A stretch of DNA of 64,000 bases from Dryomyza anilis. Its lineage: Eukaryota; Arthropoda; Insecta; Diptera; Dryomyzidae. Both the position numbers and the translations under genes were made by a program. The stretch is from the NCBI GenBank assembly GCA_951804985.1, contig OX638136.1, positions 4,467,852-4,531,851 of the forward strand, read 5' to 3'. Within the stretch, counting starts at the first letter, position 1; each line of letters opens with the position of its first letter. A model generated the notes under the pieces. It had not been told where the DNA came from. It did no database searches and saw nothing but the letters and a program-made list of their open reading frames with translations. Positions 43,709 to 55,059 of the stretch are shown in pieces.

Positions 43709-44203
43709 TGTTGTATGTTAAAATGTCCTTCTACTAGGACTTTAACTTGATCCTATTTATACTTACTGAGTCCTTTTCACTTTCGTTATATAATTTAAAA
43801 CAACCGAGTCGTTTTTACTTCAAGACACTTTATTTCGCTTTAAAAGTTGGTTACACTTATACTTAACACTTATTTGTAGACAGTTCAGCTTATCGAAAAC
43901 AATTGATTCTTAGTCTATACTTAACTTCTACTTAACACCTCGTATTCTTATAATTTCACAATAAATTGAGTAATTTCATCATGCTAAAATAACTTAGTCA
44001 GCGTATTAAGCTGTGTGCGCCAAGACAATTAAATGCTGTTTGTGTTTAACATGCATAATGCTTAACCCTAAAAGTATGCCATAAAGAAAAATGTACTGGT
44101 TATGTTATGTTGTGGATCATAAGCACGCTGTAAGTTCCACGATTATGATACACAACAGTGGATCATATGTAAGCTGTGAACTCTACGATTATGATACACA
44201 ACA
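43709..44203 (-). repeat. 5' LTR of the errantivirus-like element
   Basis: The 495-bp LTR is identical to the 3' LTR except for one extra A near 43720. It has the same two 46-bp repeats, here at the U3 end. Confidence 0.93.
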
Positions 44204-44207
44204 GTTT

Positions 44208-44498
44208 CCAAAAAAAAAAAAATCTAAATTCGGTACACCTACCTATTTGTACATATGGGTATCAAATGAATGGAAATTCTTCAGCGATCGCAAGTTTCTA
44301 GTTATTTTCAAGATTCGTATAACCTGGTGACCTATGTACAAATTTGAATGGTAACTGCGCACATTATCACATATGTGTAGGGTATTTATAGTCGGCTTAG
44401 ACCGACTATAATTTTCATAATTCTTACTAACTTCATCACACAAACTATCAAAATATCCCTACTTTAAAATTTCCCATGTGATCTAACCTTACCAACTG
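44208..44498 (+). repeat. mini-me/DINE-1-like repeat, family A, right part (unit c)
   Basis: It continues the copy split at 34673, with CCAAAAAA, the inverted internal start, the hairpin TAGTCGGCTTAGACCGACTA and the end CCAACTG. Confidence 0.82.
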
Positions 44499-44559
44499 TT
44501 TTTTTCGTTTTTTTTATTCTTTATTGCTTTTGCTATGTTTTAAAATGTTTTTCCTAACC

Positions 44560-44932
44560 TTTCGATATCGAGTATAAAATTTTAGAAATATTCGTTATAT
44601 AAGGTAATGTTAAGAATTTGGTCGTTCGTTATATAGCGTTTTCGTTAAACCGCGTATTGGTTATACCGGTATTTGGCTGTATATATCTCGTATGATGCGC
44701 AATACGGTGGTCAAGGATCAATCAAAAATAAGCCGCATACAATAATAAAATCAAATAATATATAAAATATCAAATACATATGAAAATATAATAATACATA
44801 ATCCAAATTACTTAATCCCTACTAAAATGTTTTTTTTTAATATCCTAATTTACAAAAATGTTTATGTAATATCTTAATTTTGTTTTCCAACATTAATAAA
44901 TTCGTACTTAAAAATTTGTTTCCAACTAAAAT
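44560..44932 (+). repeat. REP-X copy 4, split (unit c)
   Basis: The pogo-like end finishes ATTTGGCTG at 44679. The AT-rich tail is interrupted at CAACTAAAAT by the CCGT-rich element and resumes at 46425-46515. Its last block (GTTAGCTTCAAGCCAACTGA) is displaced to 60810, beyond two more insertions. Confidence 0.65.
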
Positions 44933-46424
44933 CCCAAGAAACATTTTAACGTAGCTCCGTAAACAAACGGAATCACAATTCCGTTTGTAACGATACGTTT
45001 ACGGTATCTACTAGATGGATCCGTCGATACTTGAATGAAAACGGAAAATTTACGGCATGCCAAAATATTTCACTTCGTTTAAATTCCGTATTTTGTTCAT
45101 AATTCGAACATACCGTTTTTATTGCGTTGTCACTCCGTAGTGACGTATACGTTTATATTCCGTTTGCGACGGAGCACACCGTTTTTGTATCGTTTGTACT
45201 CCGTTTAAAACGGGCAGCATATGCCATTTTCACTTCGTTTTTCAATCATATTTAATATATTGATATTAATACAATTGTACCATTACGAGCTGCGCAGGAG
45301 ACGTGCAACGTAAGTATTAACAATAAACATTAAATATTTAACATTCATTTAATTAACATTTTAAGGCATATGCAATAAAATAGGGTCAATATCGTCGCTT
45401 TGGGGTTGGCGACGATGACCTGCAAAATGTTCAGCACGCCAATGTGCATCCTGAACTTAGCGCGAGTGCCAAAAACGATGTTATCAGCCGTGTGATCACA
45501 AAAGCGACGTGTGATTTAGAACAAAACTGCATTCATATTTCGGAAACTTACTGGGGCTCCAACAAGAAATTGCATCGCCTTTAGAAAATCTTCCGCGCAT
45601 ATATAACAGAAATTTTAAATTTACAAATGTAAGTAAAATTTCAAATTGACATTTGGTAATCATAGTTGCCAGAATGTAGGATATTTTCTGTATTAGGCAT
45701 GCTTGCCATATCACTGAAAATGTTCCCATTTGTGAAATTTTTAATAGTCGTGGAAAAAGGGTAATTTTTTACCTCATTTGTGGTATAATTATTTCATTTC
45801 ACACAATATTTTCTGGTTACTATAAGCCTAAACAAAAACGATATAATATAATAATATTTATTCATATTTATGTTTATTTTCAGATTTTTTTATCTAGAAA
45901 TTTAAGGATACTGCTAAAACTGAATTGCAATGAACGGACAAATTTTAAAAACAAATTCGTTAATTCTAATTGATTGTAAAATTTTAAAATTTTGTAATTT
46001 GAATTAATATTGTATATATTCTATTTTATATTTATTCGAAATAATAAGTTTGGTTAATTTAAATACAAATAAAAAAAATACTATATATGTATATAACTGT
46101 GCTTATTTTAAAATGATGAAAATTAGCAGTAATATATGAAAAATATACCATTCCGAATTTTTTTATAAATACGGCATAAAAATATACCGTAAACGGTACG
46201 TTTTTCAATGCACTGAATGGAGTCCACTCCATATTTATAAGAATTATACGTACCGTATACGACACTGAAACGTAACGAAGACTATCTTAAAAATACGGTC
46301 CGTATGAAAAACGGTTTCGAACACCGTTCTCGATGTCACGTTTTATCCGTTCTCTGTACCGTATACTGCTCCGTAATACGATACGTTTACGGAATCTGAT
46401 TCCGTATAAGTTGTATGTTTTGGG
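44933..46424. mobile_element. Unclassified element with CCGT/ACGG-rich foldback ends (1492 bp)
   Basis: The insertion is defined by the uninterrupted REP-X copy at about 31760. Ends are CCCAAGAAACAT and, in reverse, CCCAAAACAT; the flank AT may be a 2-bp duplication. Both ends hold hairpins of ACGGAAT/ATTCCGT (11-bp stem 44963-44973/44978-44988; 7-bp stem 46389-46395/46399-46405) and many more CCGT/ACGG motifs (44950-45240 and 46150-46410). The middle is plain AT-rich sequence plus one possible exon. I cannot assign a superfamily. Confidence 0.65.
45384..45583 (+). other. Possible exon inside the CCGT-rich element
   Basis: After ATAAAATAG (possible acceptor) a frame of 66 codons stays open to TAG. 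It reads in part RRFGVGDDDLQNVQHANVHP. It is far less AT-rich than its surroundings and has no ATG near its start. It may be a transposon gene fragment or a captured host exon. No family is recognised. Confidence 0.35.
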
Positions 46425-46515
46425 ATGTTTTTTTTTTAAATCCCAATTTAAGATATTGGTTTTCAATTAAAAATGATTTGGTTAATATCATAATTGTTGT
46501 CGATGTGTTTTCAAC

Positions 46516-46998
46516 TTTTAAATGTCCCTATTTCATCACCTAAAACAAGACATCTAATGAATACCAACTTCATTTCCAGTTTATCCTTTTGATATAACTT
46601 TTTATTTCATTTCTTTTTATTGTTCAACTTATGAACTAACTTCTTAATTTAATAAAAACCAACTTAAAAACTAAATAACAAGAGCTTATATACTAATACT
46701 TAATCTAAGTTTCAATGTTACTTTTCCAGTGTCTTTTGCTGCTTCAGCCTAGAAACATAATTTTTGCCAATTACAGTGTGTTTTGCTGCTAAGTAAATTG
46801 TCGACGCTTATTTTGGCAACGACATAAAAGTGTGTCATCAAACCAACATCATTCACTTTTTGTTTTAACAACAAAAATAATGCATTTAATATTATTTTAA
46901 AAGATAGTAATTAATATTTAGCAACAGCAAATACCCACTAGGAAAATATCTATTAACTGCCACAATATGAGTGACTGTCATAATGCTGACTCTCAACA
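46516..46998 (-). repeat. 3' LTR of the old errantivirus-like element
   Basis: It is bounded by CAACA at 46998, followed by the polypurine tract. It aligns with 59062-59875 but lacks about 270 bases, between GCTGCT and TAAGTAAATTG, that the other LTR has. The missing segment includes AATAAA-type and TATA-like sequence. Confidence 0.75.
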
Positions 46999-47119
46999 TT
47001 CCTCCCCCCTTACACATTTTTTTTTTCGACTTACAACAATCCTATACTAACATCTCATACCAATACCTTACATTACTGTACAATACAATACTTACTACCG
47101 ATACTTAATACATGCATAA

Positions 47120-48160
47120 CCGCCTATTTCTGCTGTGCAATGACCTTGTCTATGTATTACAGCTGTTGTTGTCAAGATATCGTGGTCGGTCTCCGTTGGT
47201 ATAATGTCGGGCTCTGCTGTAAACATAACTCTCGTCACTATTGGCATGGTTAATAGATCTTCATATGTGGTAGCGATACTGGTTCTTCAAGTTCCAGATA
47301 TGCGTTCTTGTGCTTGTCTTCTTTTTCGGACTGCTGTTCGCACCTTCTTATTTTTTAGTGAAGCCGTCATTAATCTCACACATCCAGGAGCCCCTGAGTA
47401 GGATACTTCTCGGGTCCCGAAGGCTCCTGACTCCGTCTAACTTGCTTCCGACACTACATTGCGATGTCGCCTTAGCTTCGATGTGTAAATTCAATATGTT
47501 CTTTAAGACCCACTCTGATTCGTACATCATCTTCAGTTCCACTGTTAATTCGCTCAGAAACGCATGGCCCAAGACGTCCGGGTGAAACATGCTATGCTCA
47601 GATTCATTTTAGCTAACTTTCTGGTCTGCTGTTTCTGGAGCTTTTTCAGGTTTGTGTTCACAATCTTCTTTATTTTAACACTATGATAGCGAATTCAATT
47701 GATGCCATCTCCTTATTTGATTGTGTTTTAATTCCGGTGAGTTCGGCTAGTGTAGCGTTCATTCCAACTCGCAACCCCTCTATCCCTTTAATGGTTGCTT
47801 GCAACGTTCTGGACAACCTATCGTTTTTACTGGCCATCACTGTTACTCGTTGCTTTATCATGTGTGTTACGCATATGTTTTCCGTATGTTTTACGCGTAT
47901 CGTAGGTTTTCCACAACCGTTCGTTTCTTGTGCATGAACCCTGTGCCCTTGACACGAAGTCATCTGTTAACTACAATAGTTGAGTCAGTTACAACAAATT
48001 TCGTGATTACTGTTCACTTCGCCCTGTAGATCCCTATATCTGTTTTCCGCTCGAGCATGAGTGAATGCTGCTCCAACGCTGTGAATTGAATCTACCTCGA
48101 CCCTCACCATGAGCAGAATTAGCCATATTATTGCCAACTTATTTTTCTAATAAAACTATA
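47120..48160 (-). pseudogene. Probable env remnant of the old errantivirus-like element
   Basis: It lies where env is expected, upstream of the 3' LTR. Minus-strand frames of 97 codons (47963-47670, with a Cys-rich start) and 80 codons (47590-47348, with HPDVLGHAFLSELTVEL) look like one gene in several frames, with stops between them. Assignment rests on position and general character, not on a diagnostic motif. Confidence 0.4.
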
Positions 48161-48182
48161 TCTAATTACTGTCACAAGTTTT

Positions 48183-48540
48183 TATACCCTACACTAAGAG
48201 TGAAAGTATATATATTCTTGATCAGCATGACTTCCTGAGTCGATTTAGCGATGTCCGTCTGTCTGTTGAAATCCCTACTATTTTTAAAATTGAAGAGCTA
48301 GATAAATGAAACTTATAACTTAGATTACTAATATACCTACGCTGTATGTGCGAAAATCGGCGAGATTTTCGCTGTATGGCGAGATCGGTCCATTGTGACC
48401 TATAATCCGACCACTTATGTTCAAATACCTTATATAAAATGTACATATAAAGATCAATTTTTATGTATACGTGCTTAGGTAAACTTTTTTGGTCAAATAT
48501 ATATTGATATCATGCTCAAATACATGATAATAATGTTTTC
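48183..48540 (+). repeat. mini-me/DINE-1-like repeat, family A, 3'-truncated
   Basis: The 5' start, core and a short (GTCTGTCT) tract are present, then the copy ends at AATAATGTTTTC. It is close to the copy at 28515-29217, sharing a duplicated GGCGAGATC-type insertion. Confidence 0.83.
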
Positions 48541-48565
48541 TATCAAAATTAACATTCATATATTA

Positions 48566-48869
48566 ATAATAATAGTTTGGCACTACAGTTCTATAAGAAC
48601 CTATAAGGCCGAGCTCTCTCACCATTTTGAGCAGTGCGTGTTATATTTGTACTCAAAGTGGTGGGACCTACAGTTTATTGCCGAATCCGAACGGCGGGTG
48701 AGAGCTTTTCATAGGAAATGTTATACTCTCGTAGGTTTGCCATTTACTGCCGAGAGGTAGCGCGGTATAGAAAAATGTTTCTATGAAAAGATATTGTAAG
48801 CCCCAGTCCAACCGAGGACCTTTCAGCTCGTAGTCCAACGCACTAACCACTGAGCTACCGCGGCTACAT
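48566..48869 (-). mobile_element. tRNA-derived SINE, full-length, with perfect target duplication
   Basis: On the minus strand it starts at the tRNA-like head (box A TAGCTCAGTGG near 48850) and ends in an ATT-rich tail. A perfect 14-bp duplication ACATTCATATATTA flanks it (48552-48565 and 48870-48883), which fits LINE-type target-primed insertion. Confidence 0.88.
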
Positions 48870-48883
48870 ACATTCATATATTA

Positions 48884-49758
48884 CCTTTAATAATATTGTA
48901 CTTTAAAATTTTATAAAATATGCTGTAGTATATACAAAACATATATGTGTTAAGAAAAAAAAAAACACATTTTTCTTATAACTTAACATTCTCTTATATT
49001 ACGAAGTTTGACATTATATTATAGTTTGTGTTAATATCTTACAATATAAGTTGTAGTATGTACAAAATACATGTGTCATATAACACATTTATTTAAGTAC
49101 ATAAAGTCTTACGGATGTCGACACTTATCGAAGAGTACATCGAATACTTACATAAAATATAATTGCCGTTCTCATTTGTTTTTATCCTTAATACAATTAT
49201 ATTATTTAATAATTTATATTTTTTAACTATATTTTTGTTTTATATATATTCAATTCCTCAAATCCAATTTCTAAATTTTTCTTTTTTTTCTCCTCCTATT
49301 CAACATAAAGTTATAATTTCTTGCATAGGCTAGTAATTTACCCGCATTAATACTTAGCGGTTTTAATAAAATAAATTTCAATATAACACTTGGAGCATTT
49401 GCTAAGTAGCTGTAAAAATTGTGTATGCATTTGTCGTAGTCATAATACTTATATTTTTTAATATTTATCTAATATAAATATTTTATAATATTTATCTAAT
49501 CAATTAATTCAATCATAATTTTTTTTATATCTCTTTTGGAGCATATTCTAGCTCTAAAAACCTAGTTTTAATTCGTAGTAAACGTATTTGTATATTTTTA
49601 TAATATTCTTTCTAGTCTTTTAATTCAATCATATTTTTCCTATATAACATTTTCTAGCACTAAACACCTACTTGTCATTTATTTGCTCGTCAGCAATTAA
49701 CATAATTTAATAATTCCTCTTTTATTCAAAATTCAATTCATAAAAATTTACTTTTTTT
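48884..49758. other. AT-rich remnant, no gene recognised
   Basis: It is probably internal sequence of the old errantivirus-like element between env and the nested Mdg3 relic. Short repeats such as AATATTTATCTAAT are visible. There is no ORF above chance. Confidence 0.5.
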
Positions 49759-49762
49759 ATAT

Positions 49763-50468
49763 TGAAACAATATTAGAATATTCCGTAATAAAATTTATTA
49801 AATTGTTCGTATCACTGGAGTGTGTATTCTTGACAATAATATTTTTCTGACTAAAAATGTTCACATTTCATTTTTATGTTTTGATATTTCAAATATTACT
49901 TACTTATTTGGCCATTACAACCCATGGTGGGTTTCGGCCGCAGCAATCACCCCTCGCCAGTCGCTTTTGCATTGCGCGAGCTAGCGCCAACACGTGCACC
50001 CAAGTGTTGTCAGGTTGTCTCGCACTTGGTCGCTCCACCGGAGATTCAGACTCCCTCTCTTACGTTGACCACCACTGGGTAAAGAACACCTTTTTTGCAT
50101 CCATACGCTCGACATGTCCAAGCCAGCGTAAGCGCTGGATCTTAATGCGCCTGAATATGTCAATGTCGGCGTAGAGCTCATACAGCTCGTCGTTCCATCT
50201 GATTCTGTACTCGTTTTCAACGCATATCGGGCCATAGATTTTCCGAAGAATCTTTCTCTCGAACGCTCCAAGGCATGGAGCGTTCGAGGCATGGACGCTT
50301 GTTGGCAAGCGTCCATGCTTCAGCTCCATAGAGGAGGACTGACATGATGTTTGACTTATAGAGCGTAATTTTTGTCCTTCGAGAGAGGGCTCTGCACCTC
50401 AACTGCCTACTGAGCCCAAAGTAACACCTGTTAACAAGAGTTATTCTTCGGCTAATATTTACGCCACA
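49763..50468 (-). repeat. 3' LTR of the Mdg3 relic, enlarged by a LINE fragment
   Basis: The outer parts (49763-49905 and about 50450-50468) match the 194-bp LTR at 56334-56527. In between, about 45 bases were replaced by about 550 bases of LINE sequence. Confidence 0.82.
49906..50450 (-). pseudogene. LINE reverse-transcriptase C-terminal fragment
   Basis: Minus-strand frames read RCRALSRRTKITLYKSNIM..LLYGAEAWTL and then ERKILRKIYGP..RLRWLGHVERM, ending AAETHHGL and a stop at 49917-49915. This is the typical C-terminal region of a LINE endonuclease/reverse transcriptase protein. A frame break lies near 50290, at a short inverted duplication of GGCATGGAGCGTTCGA type. The fragment is 5'-truncated, as LINE insertions usually are. 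Confidence 0.8.
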
Positions 50469-53400
50469 CTACCCTCTACTTACACATGTTCGTCTCGAAC
50501 AGAAGTTTCCACATTTCTGCATGTGATACACTACATCGTTTATCCGAGTTATTACCTTGTACGGTACATCCCAATTTGATTGTAGTTTCGGGGATAGACC
50601 CTTCTTACGTTTCGGGTTGTACAGCAAAACAAGTTGTCCTACCCGAAAACCATCAGAATTAGCTCGCAAATCATACCTGGCTTTCATTTTGTCACTAACT
50701 ATTCGCGTTCGGTCCCGTACAAACTCATGAATCGCATTCAGTTCTCTTCTTTTATTTGCAACATAATCATCTTGATTTGTACAATCTTGTGACGAAACAC
50801 CAAATTTTGAATCTGCTGGAAGTAGAAGATCATTGGAAAAAATAATTTCCGCCGGAGTTTTTGACGTTGTGTCATGTACTGCAGATCGATTAGCCATCAG
50901 GAAAAGTGGAATATGTTCGTCCCAGTCCTTTTGGTTTGTGTGAACTACCTTCCTCAGATATTCTTTGAAAGTCCTATTAAATCTTTCGACCATGACATCC
51001 GATTGTGGATGTAAAGGTGTAGTTCTTGTCTTGCGTATACCAAGTATAGCACACATCTCTCGAAACATCGTTGTAATTCCATAGGAACTCCAAAACGGCA
51101 AACCCAATTTTTAACAAAAACAACGGCTACAGTTTTCGCCAACAGATTTGGTATAGGGTATACTTCTGGCCACTTGCTGAAATAATCCATTACCACAAGT
51201 ACGTATTTGTCGCCAGCGTCGATAGTTGGAAATGGCCTAGCTACATCCATTGCAATGCGCTCAAAAGGTACTCCAACATTATATACGCGCATATTTCCAC
51301 GAGTTATTGTTTTAGGTCATTTTGCTGCAATACACTGACTACAATTTCTGATCCAGTCGTAACAGATTGCTGACATCCAACCCTGTAGAATCGTTTCTTT
51401 GTCTTCTCCACAGTCTTCGTAATTCCAAGATGCCCTCCATTAGCTCCTCCATGGTATGCCTCTAAAGTTTCGGAAGTAATTGCCGTCTTCACTTTCCTAT
51501 TCACTTTCTAAACAGCCATCAATAACATTTAAACTTTGCCACTGTGCCCAATAAGCTTTAGTAACAGAGTTTTCGCTAGCCCAACTGGGTTTTGTGCCTT
51601 GCTCCATATATAAAATTAGTTTTTGCAGATGAGGATCACCTCTTTGTTCTTCTCGAATTTTCTTAATTGTCCATTGTTCATCTGGTAGAACGCTTAACCA
51701 ACGAATATCAATAATACCTTCATTTTCTTGCAATGAACAATGCTTGCATTCTAATTTACAAGAGCGACACGAGAGTACATCTGCGTTCCCAAGAAGAGTT
51801 CCCTTTCGATGCTCGATAGTGTAATTATAACTCTGCAACCGTTCAATCCAGCGTGCAAGTTGATCTTCGGGATTTTTTAAATTCAATAGCCACCTAAGAG
51901 AGATTTATGAAAATGTTTTACACATTCCACAACTGCCAACAATTCTCTCCGAGTCACACAGTAATTACGTTCTGTTTTGGCAAGTAATTTGCTGTAGTAT
52001 GCAATAACCTTTTCTTGACCGTTATTTACTTGCGAAAGTACACCGCCTATACAATGACCACTTGCATCTGTGTCCAATATGAATTGTTTCCCTGAACCGG
52101 ATACGCCAGCATTGGTGCAGTGCAAAGCAATTCTTTTAAATGAAGAAATACTTTTTCCTGTTCCTCTCCCCACTCAAAAGATCGATCCTTTCTAGTTAGA
52201 TCATGCAAATTATTAGCTATGTTTGCAAAACCTGGCACAAAACGTCTATAATAGGTGCATAATCCAAGAAAACTTCGTAACTCGTGACGATTTGTTGGAC
52301 GGGGCCATTCCTTCACAGCAACTATATTTCCTTCGTCTGTGTGTACTCCATCTCTTGAGATTTTGTGTCCCAGATATTTAACTTCATTCTTAAAAAACGA
52401 TCAATTTTTAGCATTAAGCTTGAGACCAGCATTTTTTTTCGCTGTATAACTTCATCTACATTTCGCAGGTGGTCATCAACATCTTTTCCCATCACAATGA
52501 TGTCATCGAGATACACCAGACATGTTTTCCAATGAACACGCTCCATGAATTGTTCAAATTTAGCCCTTGCATTGCATTGACCAAATGGCATAATGTCATT
52601 ATCCGCATAATGCCAATATCCGCTCTGCAAGTTTAATGTCGTAAACTACTGTGTTCCAGATAATGTATCTAATGCCATCAATTCTGATTAACGGGTAACT
52701 ATCTTTTTTAGTGATATCGTTACGTTTACGATAATCAACACAAAACCGAGTAGTGCTATCCTTTTTCTTCACCAGAACTACTGGTGAACTCCCTGGGCTT
52801 GATGATGGATCAACTGGGTTTTGTGCCTTGCTCCATATATAAAATTAGTTTTTGCAGATGAGGATCACCTCTTTGTTCTTCTCGAATTTTCTTAATTGTC
52901 CATTGTTCATCTGGTAGAACGCTTAACCAACGAATATCAATAATACCTTCATTTTCTTGCAATGAACAATGCTTGCATTCTAATTTACAAGAGCGACACG
53001 AGAGTACATCTGCGTTCCCAAGAAGAGTTCCCTTTCGATGCTCGATAGTGTAATTATAACTCTGCAACCGTTCAATCCAGCGTGCAAGTTGATCTTCAGG
53101 ATTTTTTAAATTCAATAGCCACCTAAGAGAGATTTATGAAAATGTTTTACACATTTCACAACTGCCAACAATTCTCTCCGAGTCACACAGTAATTACGTT
53201 CTGTTTTGGCAAGTTCTTTGCTGTAGTATGCAATAACCTTTTCTTGACCGTTATTTACTTGCGAAAGTACACCACCTATACAATGACCACTTGCATCTGT
53301 GTCCAATATGAATTGTTTCCCTGAACCGGATACGCCAGCATTGGTGCAGTGCAAAGCAATTCTTTTAAATGAAGAAATACTTTTTCCTGTTCCTCTCCCC

Positions 53401-54960
53401 ACTCAAAAGGTCGATCCTTTCTAGTTAGATCATGCAAATTATTAGCTATGTTTGCAAAACCTGGCACAAAACGTCTATAATAGGTGCATAATCCAAGAAA
53501 ACTTCGTAACTCGTGACGATTTGTTGGACGGGGCCATTCCTTCACAGCAACTATCTTTCCTTCGTCTGTGTGTACTCCATCTCTTGAGATTTTGTGTCCC
53601 AGATATTTAACTTCATTCTTAAAAAACGATCAATTTTTAGCATTAAGCTTGAGACCAGCATTTTTATTTCGCTGTATAACTTCATCTACATTTCGCAGGT
53701 GGTCATCAACATCTTTTCCCATCACAATGATGTCATCGAGATACACCAGACATGTTTTCCAATGAACACGCTCCATGAATTGTTCAAATTTAGCCCTTGC
53801 ATTGCATTGACCAAATGGCATAATGTCATTATCCGCATAATGCCAATATCCGCTCTGCAAGTTTAATGTCGTAAACTACTGTGTTCCAGATAATGTATCT
53901 AATGCCATCAATTCTGATTAACGGGTAACTATCTTTTTTAGTGATATCGTTACGTTTACGATAATCAACACAAAACCGAGTAGTGCCATCCTTTTTCTTC
54001 ACCAGAACTACTGGTGAACTCCCTGGGCTTGATGATGGATCAATAACGCCGTTTTGCAGCATTTTCTCGAGCATGTCTTCTACTTCACCTCTTTTAGTAA
54101 GTGGTAAACTTTTCGCTGCTTTTCGTACCGGCTTAGCATCACCAGTGTCAATCCGATGCTTTTCAACATTAGTTTTTCCAATATTACTACTTCTCGTCGC
54201 AAAAACAGGCCAATGTTTATTTAAAATTTGCGATGCTTTCCATTCTTCATTCTTTGTTAACTCTCTAAACCATTCACTGCACAAGTTCTTCATCCACATT
54301 TTTTCTTCTGCGTCGTCGTATTTTTGCGCTTCATAATCAAAATTTATAAAAGCCGAAACTTCTTCACCTTTTCCAATTATTGTCGCCTTTGTTATAATTT
54401 TTGGATGGTTCGCCAAATATAAAATTCTTACAGTTACCAATCCTGAACTTTCCATCGTCACGAGGGTTTTTTCAACAGCGATATTCTCAATTGAATATTT
54501 TGGGTCTGCTTCTACAACCCACCGTTTATTTGCTCCAGAATCTCCACTTAATTTTGCCCAAACGAATGCTTCAGAATTTGACGGAATTTTTCTACGGTGC
54601 TTCACGATTACTTGCCTTACGCCTGGACTAATGCTATCGCCGATATTCAACGCGACTTCCATATTTCAAAATTCTCCGTTCCAAATCCAATGTTGTTTTA
54701 TGCTTTATCATAAAGTCCACACCTAATATTACATCGTCTATAATCGCAGCTACTATAAACTCGTGCTTAACTGTCTTGGAACCTAGTGTTATGCTTTTTG
54801 TAACTTTACCTACGATCAATGCTTCTTCACCCGTTGCCGTTCTCAGTTTTATTCCAACAAGCGGATCAATCTTTCCGTGGACCAATTCGTTTTTAATGAT
54901 TGAATGTGTAGCACCTGTATCCAGTGTTATAGTATAGATTGAACCACAAATAATGCCATC
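50469..54960 (-). pseudogene. Pol of the Mdg3 relic, many breaks
   Basis: From right to left: protease (DTGATHS near 54925, frame 54885-54634), RT N-terminus (54662-53829, with FCVDYRK), YLDD near 53730, RNase H (LDTDASG), then a duplicated copy of RT to RNase H, the integrase finger (51504-51304), DDE core (51292-50954) and the C-terminal module (51107-50469). Integrase here keeps the Trp codon that is TGA in the young element. Frameshifts and stops occur throughout. Confidence 0.85.
51582..54039 (-). repeat. 1229-bp tandem duplication inside relic pol
   Basis: 51582-52810 and 52811-54039 are near-identical, with roughly ten differences that I can count. Each spans RT to RNase H. The junction shares CAA with both outer borders. 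Both copies keep the same older stops, so duplication followed inactivation. Confidence 0.9.
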
Positions 54961-55059
54961 GACAGTAACGCTGTTATTTTTGCGTGCGATTTGGGAAATG
55001 GAGATTTTGGGGCAATCGGTTGTGTGAGCCAGTTTATACCCCTCGAAACTGACCCATTC

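Larger units (their letters stand above)
34674..44203 (-). mobile_element. Errantivirus-like Ty3/gypsy element with env, young (9530 bp)
   Basis: LTRs of 494/495 bp (outer ends TGTTG..CAACA) appear identical but for one A. The 4-bp duplication GTTT (34670-34673, 44204-44207) marks the insertion in a mini-me. Read on the minus strand: LTR, primer site, long leader, gag-pol in one frame, an unusually long spacer, a broken env, polypurine tract, LTR. Gypsy-group elements with env are the insect endogenous retroviruses. The LTR identity argues for a very recent insertion. Confidence 0.95.

Noticed and set aside
48800..48869. A second tRNA gene on the minus strand
   Set aside because: Same SINE head, flanked by a 14-bp target duplication that encloses the entire SINE.
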